A stretch of 22,309 nucleotides of DNA, from assembly GCA_900769905.1 (NCBI GenBank), contig CAAGIL010000204.1, positions 1 through 22,309 of the forward strand, in the 5' to 3' direction. Position numbers and translations under genes: made by a program. This DNA is from Rikenellaceae bacterium (GTDB lineage: Bacteria > Bacteroidota > Bacteroidia > Bacteroidales > UBA932). A model generated the notes under the pieces. It searched no databases, had not been told where the DNA came from, and was given only the letters and a program-made list of their open reading frames with translations. Of the stretch, positions 1 to 7,224 are shown in pieces (the stretch's first letter is position 1; each line of letters begins with the position of its first letter).

Positions 1-2344
1 TCCCGAAAGTGCCGCTCATGGAGTCCTTGCCTCCTATGGACGGCAGGCCGAGTTCCATCTGCATTTTCAGCGCGCCGAGCAATGCGCTCATAGGCTTGCC
101 CCAGCTGTGAGGGTCGGACGTCATCTTCTCGAAGTATTCCTGGTAGGAGAAACGCATCCTTTCGTAGCGTCCGCCGGCTGCGACGACCTTCGCGCAGGCC
201 TCTGCGACAGCGTATGCGGCGCCGTGGTAAGGGCTCCAGCTGCTGATGGTCGGATTGAAGCCGAAAGCCATCATGCTCGCGGTCTCGGTGTAGCCGTCAA
301 CAGGCAGTTTCTGAACGGAAACCTGGGTTTCGCTGGCCTGCCTCCTGCCGCCGTATGGCATAAGCACGGTAGAGCGTCCTATGGTCGCGTCGAACATCTC
401 CACAAGTCCCTTCTGGGAGCAGATGTTCGGACGGCTGAGCATATCGTGGAACTTTGCCGTGAGATTCGTCCCCTTGAACTGGTTCTGCGGGAAGCCGTTT
501 GCAACAGGGCCTATGCAGGCCTTTGCGTAATGGGTGGCGCCGGCACTGTCGATGAAGGCGCGGGAGAGGTCGCATACGCATCTGTCGCCGTAGTACATTC
601 TCATCCTGCCGCTGTCGCTCACGTTTGCTACGTGAGTCACTTCGAGGTTCTCCTCGCGGCAGTAGCGCTCGAATTCCTCCCTGTCTTTGGCTTCGACCAC
701 CACGGACATTCTCTCCTGGGATTCGCTGATGGCTATCTCGGTGGCATTCAGGCCGCTGTATTTGACCGGCACCTTGTCCAGCCATATATCCAGACCGTCG
801 GTGAGCTCTCCGATCGCAACGCAGACGCCGCCGGCTCCGAAGTCGTTCGACTTCTTGATGAGGCGGGTCACCTCCGGCCTTCTGAAGAGGCGCTGTATCT
901 TTCTTTCTTCCGGGGCGTTACCCTTCTGGACTTCGCTGCCGCAGCTCTCCAGCGAGCCCTCGTTGTGCTCCTTGGAGGAACCGGTGGCTCCGCCTATGCC
1001 GTCACGGCCGGTACGGCCTCCGAACATAAGTATCACGTCGCCAGGGGCAGGGGATTCCCTGCGTACGTTCTCAGCCTTGACGGCTCCGACCACCGCGCCT
1101 ATCTCCAGACGCTTGGCCGTGTAGCCGCTGTGGTGTATTTCCTTGACGAGGGTGGTGGCCAGACCTATCTGGTTACCGTAGCTGGAATAACCTTGGGCCG
1201 CCTTCTTCGAGATGACTCTCTGCGGGAGTTTGCCCGGAATGGTCTGGGAGACCTCCTTCCAGATGTCGCCGGCGCCGGTCACGCGCATCGCCTGATAGAC
1301 GTATGCACGGCCCGAGAGCGGATCGCGTATGGCTCCGCCGAGACAGGTGGCGGCCCCGCCGAAAGGCTCGATTTCGGTAGGGTGGTTGTGGGTTTCGTTC
1401 TTGAACTGGAGCAGCCATTTCTCGATTCTGCCGTCCACGTCCACGTCAATGTATATGCTGCAGGCATTGTTCTCTTCGCTGACTTCGAGGTCGTCGAGTA
1501 TGCCTCTGGCCTTGAGCGCGCGGGCTCCTATGGTGGCCATATCCATAAGGTTCAGGCCCTTGCCGCTGCGTCCGAGCTCTTCGCGGAGCTTCAGGTAGAG
1601 CTGCAGCGTGCCTTCTATGTCTTCCTTGATGAAAGACTCGTCCACATCTATATCCGTCAGCTGGGTGGTGAAGGTGGTGTGGCGGCAGTGGTCGCTCCAA
1701 TAGGTGTCGAGTATCCTGAGCTCGGTCTCGCTCGGATTGCGGCCTTCCCTGCGGAAGTAGTTCACCACTTCGGCGAGGTCGTCGGTGTTCATCGCCAGAC
1801 CCCACTTCCTGCAGAACCCGGCATAGGCCTCGGGCTGCATCTCAATGAATCCGCCCATATCCGCGAGCGGCTTCACGTCCACTGCATCGGCCTCGCAGAG
1901 CTTTGAGAGGTCCTTCGGACGGGACTCCACGGCATTGATGAAATAATGGCGCACGGCCTGGAGATCCTCTTCGGACATGTCGTCATCAAAAATAAGCAGA
2001 CGCGAGCTCTTGATTCTCACGTCTGCGGAAGGGTCTATGAGGTGCACGCACTCCACGGCGGAGCTGGCCCTCTGGTCAAACTGGCCCGGTATGTATTCCA
2101 CGGCCAGATATTTCTTTCCCCCGAGCGGGCATTCGTCGCTCACCCTGTCGGTCACGGTCTCGCCGAACACGGTGTAGCGGCACTTTTCGAGGAGTTCATC
2201 CGAGAAGCCGAAGAGGTCATAGACATTCACAAGCCTCAGGGTACGGATGCTGAGAGAAAGGTTTTCGTTGAACTCATTCTTGAGACTCTGCGCCTCAACC
2301 TGGAACTCCGAATACTTTTCTACGAAGATGCGGTGTGCTTTCAT
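1..2344 (-). CDS. purL: Phosphoribosylformylglycinamidine synthase (large PurL), 3' end cut by the window edge
   Basis: This enzyme makes FGAM from FGAR, glutamine and ATP, the fourth step of purine synthesis, in the cytoplasm. The reverse-strand frame is open from the ATG at 2344 to base 1, giving 781 residues. Family members of the large single-chain type have about 1,200-1,300, so the rest of the synthase and the C-terminal glutaminase domain lie outside the window. Visible motifs are TYWSDHCRHTTF (residues 214-225), NETHNHP (316-322, ATP/metal site of the AIR-synthase fold), and GGKDSMSG just before the edge (771-778). The start MKAHRIFVEK follows the purE stop by only 2 bases, so the two genes should be cotranscribed and probably translationally coupled. 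No frameshift is seen. Identification is firm; only the end is missing. Confidence 0.96.
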   Translation of the reverse strand, partial: MKAHRIFVEKYSEFQVEAQSLKNEFNENLSLSIRTLRLVNVYDLFGFSDELLEKCRYTVFGETVTDRVSDECPLGGKKYLAVEYIPGQFDQRASSAVECVHLIDPSADVRIKSSRLLIFDDDMSEEDLQAVRHYFINAVESRPKDLSKLCEADAVDVKPLADMGGFIEMQPEAYAGFCRKWGLAMNTDDLAEVVNYFRREGRNPSETELRILDTYWSDHCRHTTFTTQLTDIDVDESFIKEDIEGTLQLYLKLREELGRSGKGLNLMDMATIGARALKARGILDDLEVSEENNACSIYIDVDVDGRIEKWLLQFKNETHNHPTEIEPFGGAATCLGGAIRDPLSGRAYVYQAMRVTGAGDIWKEVSQTIPGKLPQRVISKKAAQGYSSYGNQIGLATTLVKEIHHSGYTAKRLEIGAVVGAVKAENVRRESPAPGDVILMFGGRTGRDGIGGATGSSKEHNEGSLESCGSEVQKGNAPEERKIQRLFRRPEVTRLIKKSNDFGAGGVCVAIGELTDGLDIWLDKVPVKYSGLNATEIAISESQERMSVVVEAKDREEFERYCREENLEVTHVANVSDSGRMRMYYGDRCVCDLSRAFIDSAGATHYAKACIGPVANGFPQNQFKGTNLTAKFHDMLSRPNICSQKGLVEMFDATIGRSTVLMPYGGRRQASETQVSVQKLPVDGYTETASMMAFGFNPTISSWSPYHGAAYAVAEACAKVVAAGGRYERMRFSYQEYFEKMTSDPHSWGKPMSALLGALKMQMELGLPSIGGKDSMSGTFG

Positions 2345-2346
2345 TG

Positions 2347-2814
2347 CTAAAGCTCTGTTTGAAGGACTTTTTCTGCTTGTATTTTACGGAAAGCCTCCAG
2401 CTTGGACGCGAGGTCACTGTTCTGGAGGGCAAGAATGGAAATTGCGTGAAGCGCAGCGTTTTTTGCCCCGTCAATCGCCATTGTGGCGACAGGGATGCCG
2501 GAAGGCATCTGAACGATGGAGAGGAGGGAATCCAGACCGTTGAGGGCCTTGCTGCGGATAGGGATACCTATCACAGGAAGAGTGGTCATTGCTGCGGCCA
2601 TACCGGGAAGATGGGCGGCGCCACCGGCACCTGCAATCACCACATCCACTCCCCTTTCTCTTGCTGTAGCCATATAGTTGCAGAAGAACTCAGGGGTGCG
2701 GTGGGCACTGATAACCTTCTTTTCGTAGGGGACTCCGAACTCTTCGAGAGTCTGACAAGCGGCTGACATTACATCCCAGTCGCTTTTTGAACCCATTATT
2801 ACACTAACTTTCAT
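2347..2814 (-). CDS. purE: N5-carboxyaminoimidazole ribonucleotide mutase (PurE, class I)
   Basis: PurE converts N5-CAIR to CAIR in purine synthesis and normally works with PurK, which is not in this window. The 155-residue protein has the family signatures GSKSD (residues 8-12), SAHRTP (36-41), GGAAHLPGM (64-72) and VQMPSGIPVAT (101-111), and near-normal length for class I PurE. I chose the ATG at 2814 because the conserved first strand (KVSVIMGSKSD) begins there and the promoter at 2849-2881 then leaves a leader of about 28 bases. An in-frame GTG at 2835 would add seven residues and cannot be excluded. It is the first gene of the leftward purE-purL unit. Confidence 0.95.
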   Translation of the reverse strand: MKVSVIMGSKSDWDVMSAACQTLEEFGVPYEKKVISAHRTPEFFCNYMATARERGVDVVIAGAGGAAHLPGMAAAMTTLPVIGIPIRSKALNGLDSLLSIVQMPSGIPVATMAIDGAKNAALHAISILALQNSDLASKLEAFRKIQAEKVLQTEL

Positions 2815-2848
2815 TATATAGCGGAACTTGTTCACTCCAATGAAAGTG

Positions 2849-2881
2849 CAAAGTTACAATTTTACTTCAGTCAGACCAAAA
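2849..2881 (-). promoter_or_regulatory. Bacteroidetes-type promoter for purE-purL
   Basis: Read on the minus strand, a TTTTG element (2881-2877) is followed after exactly 20 bases by TAACTTTG (2856-2849). This fits the Bacteroidetes primary-sigma consensus of TTTG at -33 and TAnnTTTG at -7 very well. Transcription would start near 2842. Location and orientation match purE, whose ATG is at 2814. Confidence 0.8.
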
Positions 2882-2923
2882 GAAGTTATCGACAATTTCG
2901 ATTTTTCCAATGTTGATAAAAAT

Positions 2924-2957
2924 TTTGCTATTTTCCCGACTATTGTTCCTATCTTTG
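2924..2957 (+). promoter_or_regulatory. Bacteroidetes-type promoter for the pyr operon
   Basis: TATCTTTG at 2950-2957 matches the -7 consensus TAnnTTTG. TTTG at 2924-2927 lies 22 bases upstream, slightly wide but acceptable for the -33 element. The ATG of pyrC is at 2970, so the predicted start of transcription (about 2962-2965) leaves a leader of under 10 bases. No attenuator or PyrR-type leader fits in that space, so control would have to act at the promoter or elsewhere. Confidence 0.7.
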
Positions 2958-2969
2958 TAAGAAATCGTT

Positions 2970-4217
2970 ATGGCTCAGGACCTGTTGTTAAAAGGTAGCG
3001 GTCCCGACATTCTGATCAGGGACGGCGTCATCAGCCGGAAGGGCTTCAATCTCGAGGCCGGTCCGGATGCCCGCGTCATCGACACCGCGGGATGCATAGT
3101 CAGCGGAGGCTTCGCCGACCTTCACGTCCATTTCAGGGAGCCCGGATACTCATACAAGGAAACCATACTCAGCGGAAGCAGGGCCGCGGCGCGCGGAGGC
3201 TACACCACCGTGTGCACTATGCCCAACCTCAACCCTGTACCCGACAGCCCGGAGAACCTGGCCGTGGAGCAGGATATCATAGACCGCGACGCAGTGGTGG
3301 AGGTACTTCCGTACGCGTCCATCACCAAGGGCCGCAAGGGCCTGGAACTCGTGGACTTCGCGGCGCTCAAGGGCAGATGCGTGGCCTTTTCCGATGACGG
3401 CAGCGGAGTGCAGGACTCCGGTATGATGCTCAAGGCTATGGAAGCCGCGGCGGCAGAGGACTGCATCATCGCGGCGCATTGCGAGGACAACAGCCTGCTT
3501 CGCGGAGGCTACATACACGACGGCGAGTACTGCAAGGCCCACGGCCACAAGGGAATATGCTCCGAGAGCGAGTGGGGGCAGATAGAGCGCGACCTCGAGC
3601 TCAGCCGCCTCACCGGCTGCCGCTACCACGTGTGCCACATCTCCACGGCGGAGAGCGTGGACCTCATACGCAGGGCCAAGGACCGCGGAGTCAGGGTTAC
3701 CTGCGAGACCGGACCTCACTACCTCACCCTATGCGACGGAGACCTCCGGGAGGACGGACGCTTCAAGATGAACCCGCCGCTACGCTCCGGCCGCGATCGT
3801 GATGCCCTCATCGAAGGGCTCAGGGACGGCACCATCGATGCCATAGCCACCGACCACGCCCCGCATTCGGCCGAGGAGAAGTCGCGCGGCCTGGCCCACA
3901 GCGCAATGGGCATCACAGGACTGGAAACCGCCTTCCCTGTACTCTACACCAGCCTGGTGCTGAGCGGGAAGCTCTCCCTGGAAAGGGTGCTCGAAGCCCT
4001 GACCGTTTCCCCGAGGCGCATTTTCCGCCTTCCGGAAGTGATGCAGGAAGGCTCCCGCGCCGACATTACCATTATAGATACAAGTAAGGAATTCACCATC
4101 GACAGCAGCCGTTTCCTGTCCAAAGGCCATTCCACCCCGTTTGACGGAATGAGAGTCCGCGGAAGGGTATTGATGACCCTCAAGGACGGACGCATAGTCT
4201 GGGAAGATAATCTTTGA
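2970..4217 (+). CDS. pyrC: Dihydroorotase, type I
   Basis: This enzyme closes N-carbamoyl-aspartate to dihydroorotate, the third step of UMP synthesis. The 415-residue protein is a full-length class I amidohydrolase. DLHVHFREPGY (residues 50-60) supplies the zinc ligands H52 and H54. SDDGSG (141-146) carries the aspartate that bridges metals in this class, and H170 and H223 are further metal ligands. ATDHAPH (293-299) contains the catalytic D295. It is the first gene of pyrC-pyrK-pyrD-pyrF-pyrE-pyrB. The start at 2970 lies 12 bases after the -7 box and has no Shine-Dalgarno sequence, which is usual in this phylum. Identity is firm. Confidence 0.96.
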   Translation: MAQDLLLKGSGPDILIRDGVISRKGFNLEAGPDARVIDTAGCIVSGGFADLHVHFREPGYSYKETILSGSRAAARGGYTTVCTMPNLNPVPDSPENLAVEQDIIDRDAVVEVLPYASITKGRKGLELVDFAALKGRCVAFSDDGSGVQDSGMMLKAMEAAAAEDCIIAAHCEDNSLLRGGYIHDGEYCKAHGHKGICSESEWGQIERDLELSRLTGCRYHVCHISTAESVDLIRRAKDRGVRVTCETGPHYLTLCDGDLREDGRFKMNPPLRSGRDRDALIEGLRDGTIDAIATDHAPHSAEEKSRGLAHSAMGITGLETAFPVLYTSLVLSGKLSLERVLEALTVSPRRIFRLPEVMQEGSRADITIIDTSKEFTIDSSRFLSKGHSTPFDGMRVRGRVLMTLKDGRIVWEDNL

Positions 4218-4225
4218 TACACAAT

Positions 4226-4969
4226 ATGCTGAAAACAGTATTTACCATAGTGAGCAACGAAGAGATAGCCTTCAAAAGCTATCGTTTGGAGCTCATCGGT
4301 GACTGCTGCGGCCAGGTCCCGCAGCCGGGCCAGTTTGTCGACATAGCCATCCCCGGCTACTACCTGCGCCGCCCGATTTCGGTGTGCTGCGCCGACGACA
4401 AACATATTACCTTGATTTACAAGACTGTAGGTGCCGGCACGGAAGCTCTTTCCAGGTTTCTTCCCGGGCAGGGGCTGGAACTGCTGCTCCCTTTGGGCCA
4501 CGGCTTTTCGCCTGATGCCACCCGCGACTCCGCCCTGCTCGTCGGAGGAGGTCTGGGCAGCGCCCCGATGTACTTCCTCGCCAAAGACCTTCTCGCCCGC
4601 GGCAAGAAGGTGAGCGTGGTGCTCGGCTTCAACCGTGCCTGCGAAATCGTGCTCCGCGAGGAGTTCCGCGAACTCGGGATTGAGCCCGTAATCGCCACTA
4701 TGGACGGCAGCGAAGGCATCAGGGGCTTCGTCACGGACGCGATTACCGCCAGCGCCCCTGAATTCGACCGCTTCTACACCTGCGGTCCCCTCCCTATGAT
4801 GAAGGCGCTTTGCGCCGCCCTGGATTGCGGCGGGGAGGCCAGTCTCGAGGAAAGGATGGGTTGCGGTGCAGGCTTCTGCTACGGTTGCAGCTGCCACACC
4901 CTCACCGGCACGAAAAGGATATGCAAGGACGGACCCGTATTTGACAAGGAGGACATAATATGGCAGTAA
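4226..4969 (+). CDS. pyrK: Dihydroorotate dehydrogenase B, electron-transfer subunit
   Basis: PyrK carries FAD and a 2Fe-2S cluster and passes electrons from PyrD to NAD+. In the 247-residue chain, RRPIS (residues 48-52) marks the FAD-binding barrel, GGGLGSAP (107-114) and CGPLPM (186-191) the NAD-binding half, and C213, C218, C221 and C233 the cluster near the C-terminus (C-x4-C-x2-C-x11-C), followed by KDGPVF. I chose the ATG at 4226, 8 bases after the pyrC stop; a TTG at 4214 overlapping that stop would add only four residues. The 3' end overlaps pyrD by 10 bases. Pairing with pyrD shows a class 1B enzyme that uses NAD+, not a membrane quinone enzyme. Confidence 0.94.
   Translation: MLKTVFTIVSNEEIAFKSYRLELIGDCCGQVPQPGQFVDIAIPGYYLRRPISVCCADDKHITLIYKTVGAGTEALSRFLPGQGLELLLPLGHGFSPDATRDSALLVGGGLGSAPMYFLAKDLLARGKKVSVVLGFNRACEIVLREEFRELGIEPVIATMDGSEGIRGFVTDAITASAPEFDRFYTCGPLPMMKALCAALDCGGEASLEERMGCGAGFCYGCSCHTLTGTKRICKDGPVFDKEDIIWQ
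4946..4952 (+). promoter_or_regulatory. Canonical Shine-Dalgarno sequence for pyrD
   Basis: AAGGAGG stands 7 bases before the pyrD ATG at 4960, inside the last codons of pyrK (it encodes part of DKED). It is a near-perfect anti-16S complement at the ideal distance, while none of the other starts in this window has one. It may support translation of pyrD across the 10-base overlap, but chance from the coding sequence is possible. Confidence 0.5.
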
Positions 4970-5877
4970 AGGATATGCAGGTGGAGCTCTGCGGAAAAAG
5001 GCTCAAGAACCCGGTGATTCCGGCCAGCGGCACCTTCGGCTTCGGTCTGGAACTCGCCGACAGTTTCGACCTCAACTGCCTGGGAGGAATAAGCCTCAAG
5101 GGCACGACAAGGGAAGCCCGTTTCGGCAACCCGACTCCACGCATCGCCGAATGTCCGGGAGGGATGATCAATTCCGTGGGCCTGCAGAATCCCGGGATTG
5201 ACGTGCTCGTGGGCGAGAAGGTCCCTCAACTCAGGAAGATATACGGCGGATGCATAATCGCCAACATCAGCGGCTTCAGCCTTGACGAATACGCCCACTG
5301 CTGCGAAAAGGCATCGGCCTGCGAAGGCATAGATATAATAGAGGTCAACATCTCCTGCCCGAACGTGCACAACGGAGGAATGGCCTTCGGCACTGACCCC
5401 AAGGCCGCGGCTGCGGTTACTGCGGCGGCACGCAAAGCCAGCAGCAAACCCCTCTTCATCAAGCTCAGCCCCAATGTCAGCGACATTGTGGCGATAGCCC
5501 GCGCCTGTGAGGATGCCGGAGCCGACGGACTGGTGCTCATCAACACCCTGCTCGGGATGAGGATAGACATAAGAAAGCGCAAACCGGTGATTGCCAACAA
5601 GATGGGAGGCTTTTCAGGGAGGGCGGTATTCCCTCTGGCGCTGAGGATGGTATATCAGGTGAGCAAAGCCTGCCGCATCCCGGTGATGGGCTGCGGAGGA
5701 GTAGCCGGGGCAGAGGATGTCATCGAGATGATGATGGCGGGAGCAACGGCAGTGCAGGTGGGCGCGGAAAACCTGCGTAACCCGTTCGTATGCAAGGAGA
5801 TAGTCGAGCAGCTTCCGGCCCTTATGGAAGAGCTTGGCATAGAGAGTCTGAAAGATATAACAGGTATTATAGAATAA
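4960..5877 (+). CDS. pyrD: Dihydroorotate dehydrogenase B, catalytic subunit (class 1B)
   Basis: PyrD oxidises dihydroorotate to orotate using FMN and hands electrons to PyrK. The 305-residue protein has the class 1B layout: NPVIPASGTFGFG at residues 17-29, LGGISLKGTT (41-50), NSVGLQNPG (71-79), the active-site cysteine C133 in EVNISCPNVHNGG, and the C-terminal phosphate-site motifs MGCGGV and GATAVQVG. A cysteine base, where class 2 enzymes have serine, and the adjacent pyrK agree on the class. The start overlaps the pyrK end by 10 bases and is preceded by AAGGAGG. The stop is 2 bases before pyrF. No anomaly was seen. Confidence 0.95.
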   Translation: MAVKDMQVELCGKRLKNPVIPASGTFGFGLELADSFDLNCLGGISLKGTTREARFGNPTPRIAECPGGMINSVGLQNPGIDVLVGEKVPQLRKIYGGCIIANISGFSLDEYAHCCEKASACEGIDIIEVNISCPNVHNGGMAFGTDPKAAAAVTAAARKASSKPLFIKLSPNVSDIVAIARACEDAGADGLVLINTLLGMRIDIRKRKPVIANKMGGFSGRAVFPLALRMVYQVSKACRIPVMGCGGVAGAEDVIEMMMAGATAVQVGAENLRNPFVCKEIVEQLPALMEELGIESLKDITGIIE

Positions 5878-5879
5878 CT

Positions 5880-6587
5880 ATGGCAAAAGACGTGATCATA
5901 GCCTGCGACTTCAACGGCAGGCAGCAGATGAACGATTTCCTCTCGCTCTTCAGGGACTGCGACAGGAAGCCTTTCCTCAAGGTGGGAATGGAACTCTACT
6001 ACAGCGAAGGCCCGGACATAGTCAGGGACATCAAGGCCGCCGGCCACAAGGTCTTCCTCGACCTCAAGCTCCACGACATCCCCAACACGGTGAAGAAGGC
6101 TATGCGCGTGCTCGCAGGCCTGGGAGTTGATATGTGCAACGTCCACGCCGCCGGCACAATTGAGATGATGAAGGCCGCGCTCGAAGGTCTCACCGCAGAA
6201 GACGGCAGCCGTCCTCTGCTCATCGCCGTCACCCAGCTCACCTCCACCAGCGAGGAGAGGATGCAGAAGGAACTGCTCATCGGTGCAGGAATCAACGAGA
6301 CCATAGTGAAATACGCCTCCAACGCCCGCGAGGCCGGTCTGGACGGGGTGGTATGCTCCCCTCTTGAAGCCGGTATGGTGAAAGAAGCCTGCGGCAGCAG
6401 TTTCATCACCGTGACCCCGGGCATACGTTTCGCCGACTCCGGCAAGGACGACCAGGTGCGCATCACCACCCCGGCACGCGCCAGGGAAATCGGCTCCGAC
6501 TACATCGTGGTCGGTCGTCCCGTAACCGCTGCGGCAGACCCCCTCTCCGCCTATATGCGCTGCGTACACGAATTTTTGAACATATAA
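5880..6587 (+). CDS. pyrF: Orotidine 5'-phosphate decarboxylase, short (subfamily 1) type
   Basis: PyrF decarboxylates OMP to UMP, the last step of the pathway. The 235-residue protein begins MAKDVIIACDF, with D10 at the end of the first strand, K34 in FLKVGME, and the catalytic D61-x-K63-x-x-D66 in DLKLHDIPNTV. The phosphate-binding end reads TPGIRF and IVVGRPVT. This is the compact type typical of Bacillus and Escherichia, not the longer subfamily 2 form that I know from Bacteroides. The ATG at 5880 is chosen over in-frame upstream codons because those lie inside pyrD and the conserved sequence begins here; it leaves a 2-base gap after pyrD. Confidence 0.95.
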   Translation: MAKDVIIACDFNGRQQMNDFLSLFRDCDRKPFLKVGMELYYSEGPDIVRDIKAAGHKVFLDLKLHDIPNTVKKAMRVLAGLGVDMCNVHAAGTIEMMKAALEGLTAEDGSRPLLIAVTQLTSTSEERMQKELLIGAGINETIVKYASNAREAGLDGVVCSPLEAGMVKEACGSSFITVTPGIRFADSGKDDQVRITTPARAREIGSDYIVVGRPVTAAADPLSAYMRCVHEFLNI

Positions 6588-6591
6588 TCAT

Positions 6592-7200
6592 ATGGAACGC
6601 CTTATTGCAAAAGAACTCCTTTCCATCGGAGCAGTGTTCCTCAGGCCTGAGGAGCCTTTCACCTGGGCCAGCGGCATCAAGAGCCCTATCTACTGCGACA
6701 ACCGTCTCACCCTCTCAGCTCCCGCCACAAGGGACAAGGTAGAGCACGGACTCGCCCAGCTCGTAAAAGAGTATTACCCTGAATGTGAGATGCTTATGGG
6801 CACCTCTACCGCCGGCATCGCCCACGCCGCCATCACCGCCACCCTGCTCGGCCTCCCTATGGGTTACGTCAGGGGCGAGAACAAGAGCCACGGCCGCAAC
6901 AACCGCATCGAAGGCCGTATGGAACCCGGCACCAAGGTCGTCGTGGTCGAGGACCTGATTTCCACGGGCGGCAGCGCCATTGACGTGGTGGAGGCCCTGC
7001 GCGAAGCCGGAGCCGAAGTGCTGGGAATAGTCAGCATCTTCACCTACGGAATGAAGAAGGGCCTGGAGCGCATCGCCGCAGCAGGCACGGAAAACCATTC
7101 CCTGAGCAATCTCGACACCCTCGTGGAGGTGGCCGCCGAAGAGGGCTACATCGCCCCCGAATGGAAAGAAAAAATCATAGAATTCAGGAATTCGTTGTAA
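6592..7200 (+). CDS. pyrE: Orotate phosphoribosyltransferase
   Basis: PyrE joins orotate to PRPP to give OMP, the substrate of PyrF just upstream. The 202-residue protein is full length for the family. TWASGIKSPIYCDNR (residues 24-38) forms the orotate/PRPP site near the N-terminus. YVRGENKSHGRNNRIEG (92-108) is the mobile catalytic loop. VVVVEDLISTGGSA (116-129) is the PRPP signature with its acidic pair E120-D121. The gene follows pyrF by 4 bases and precedes pyrB by 24. That last gap contains no good promoter, so pyrB most likely belongs to the same transcript. Confidence 0.95.
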   Translation: MERLIAKELLSIGAVFLRPEEPFTWASGIKSPIYCDNRLTLSAPATRDKVEHGLAQLVKEYYPECEMLMGTSTAGIAHAAITATLLGLPMGYVRGENKSHGRNNRIEGRMEPGTKVVVVEDLISTGGSAIDVVEALREAGAEVLGIVSIFTYGMKKGLERIAAAGTENHSLSNLDTLVEVAAEEGYIAPEWKEKIIEFRNSL

Positions 7201-7224
7201 ATAACATAGAATTTGGAATAACTT

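Noticed and set aside
107..1906. 599-codon open frame on the plus strand opposite purL
   Set aside because: purL on the minus strand shows conserved motifs throughout this stretch. The plus frame encodes a low-complexity, unrecognisable protein and is open only because of GC-rich third positions in purL.
2812..2835. Upstream GTG start for purE at 2835
   Set aside because: It would leave a leader of only about 7 bases and add seven residues before the conserved first strand. The ATG at 2814 fits better, though the choice is not proven.
4214..4228. TTG start for pyrK overlapping the pyrC stop
   Set aside because: An ATG follows four codons later, directly before the conserved sequence, and no ribosome-binding site favours the TTG.
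5790..5880. Longer pyrF starting inside pyrD
   Set aside because: The extra 30 residues have no family counterpart and overlap conserved pyrD codons; the ATG at 5880 matches the family start.
7201..7224. Internal promoter before pyrB (TAGAATTTG)
   Set aside because: The spacing inside the box is one base off the TAnnTTTG consensus and no -33 element stands at the right distance; cotranscription with pyrE is simpler.
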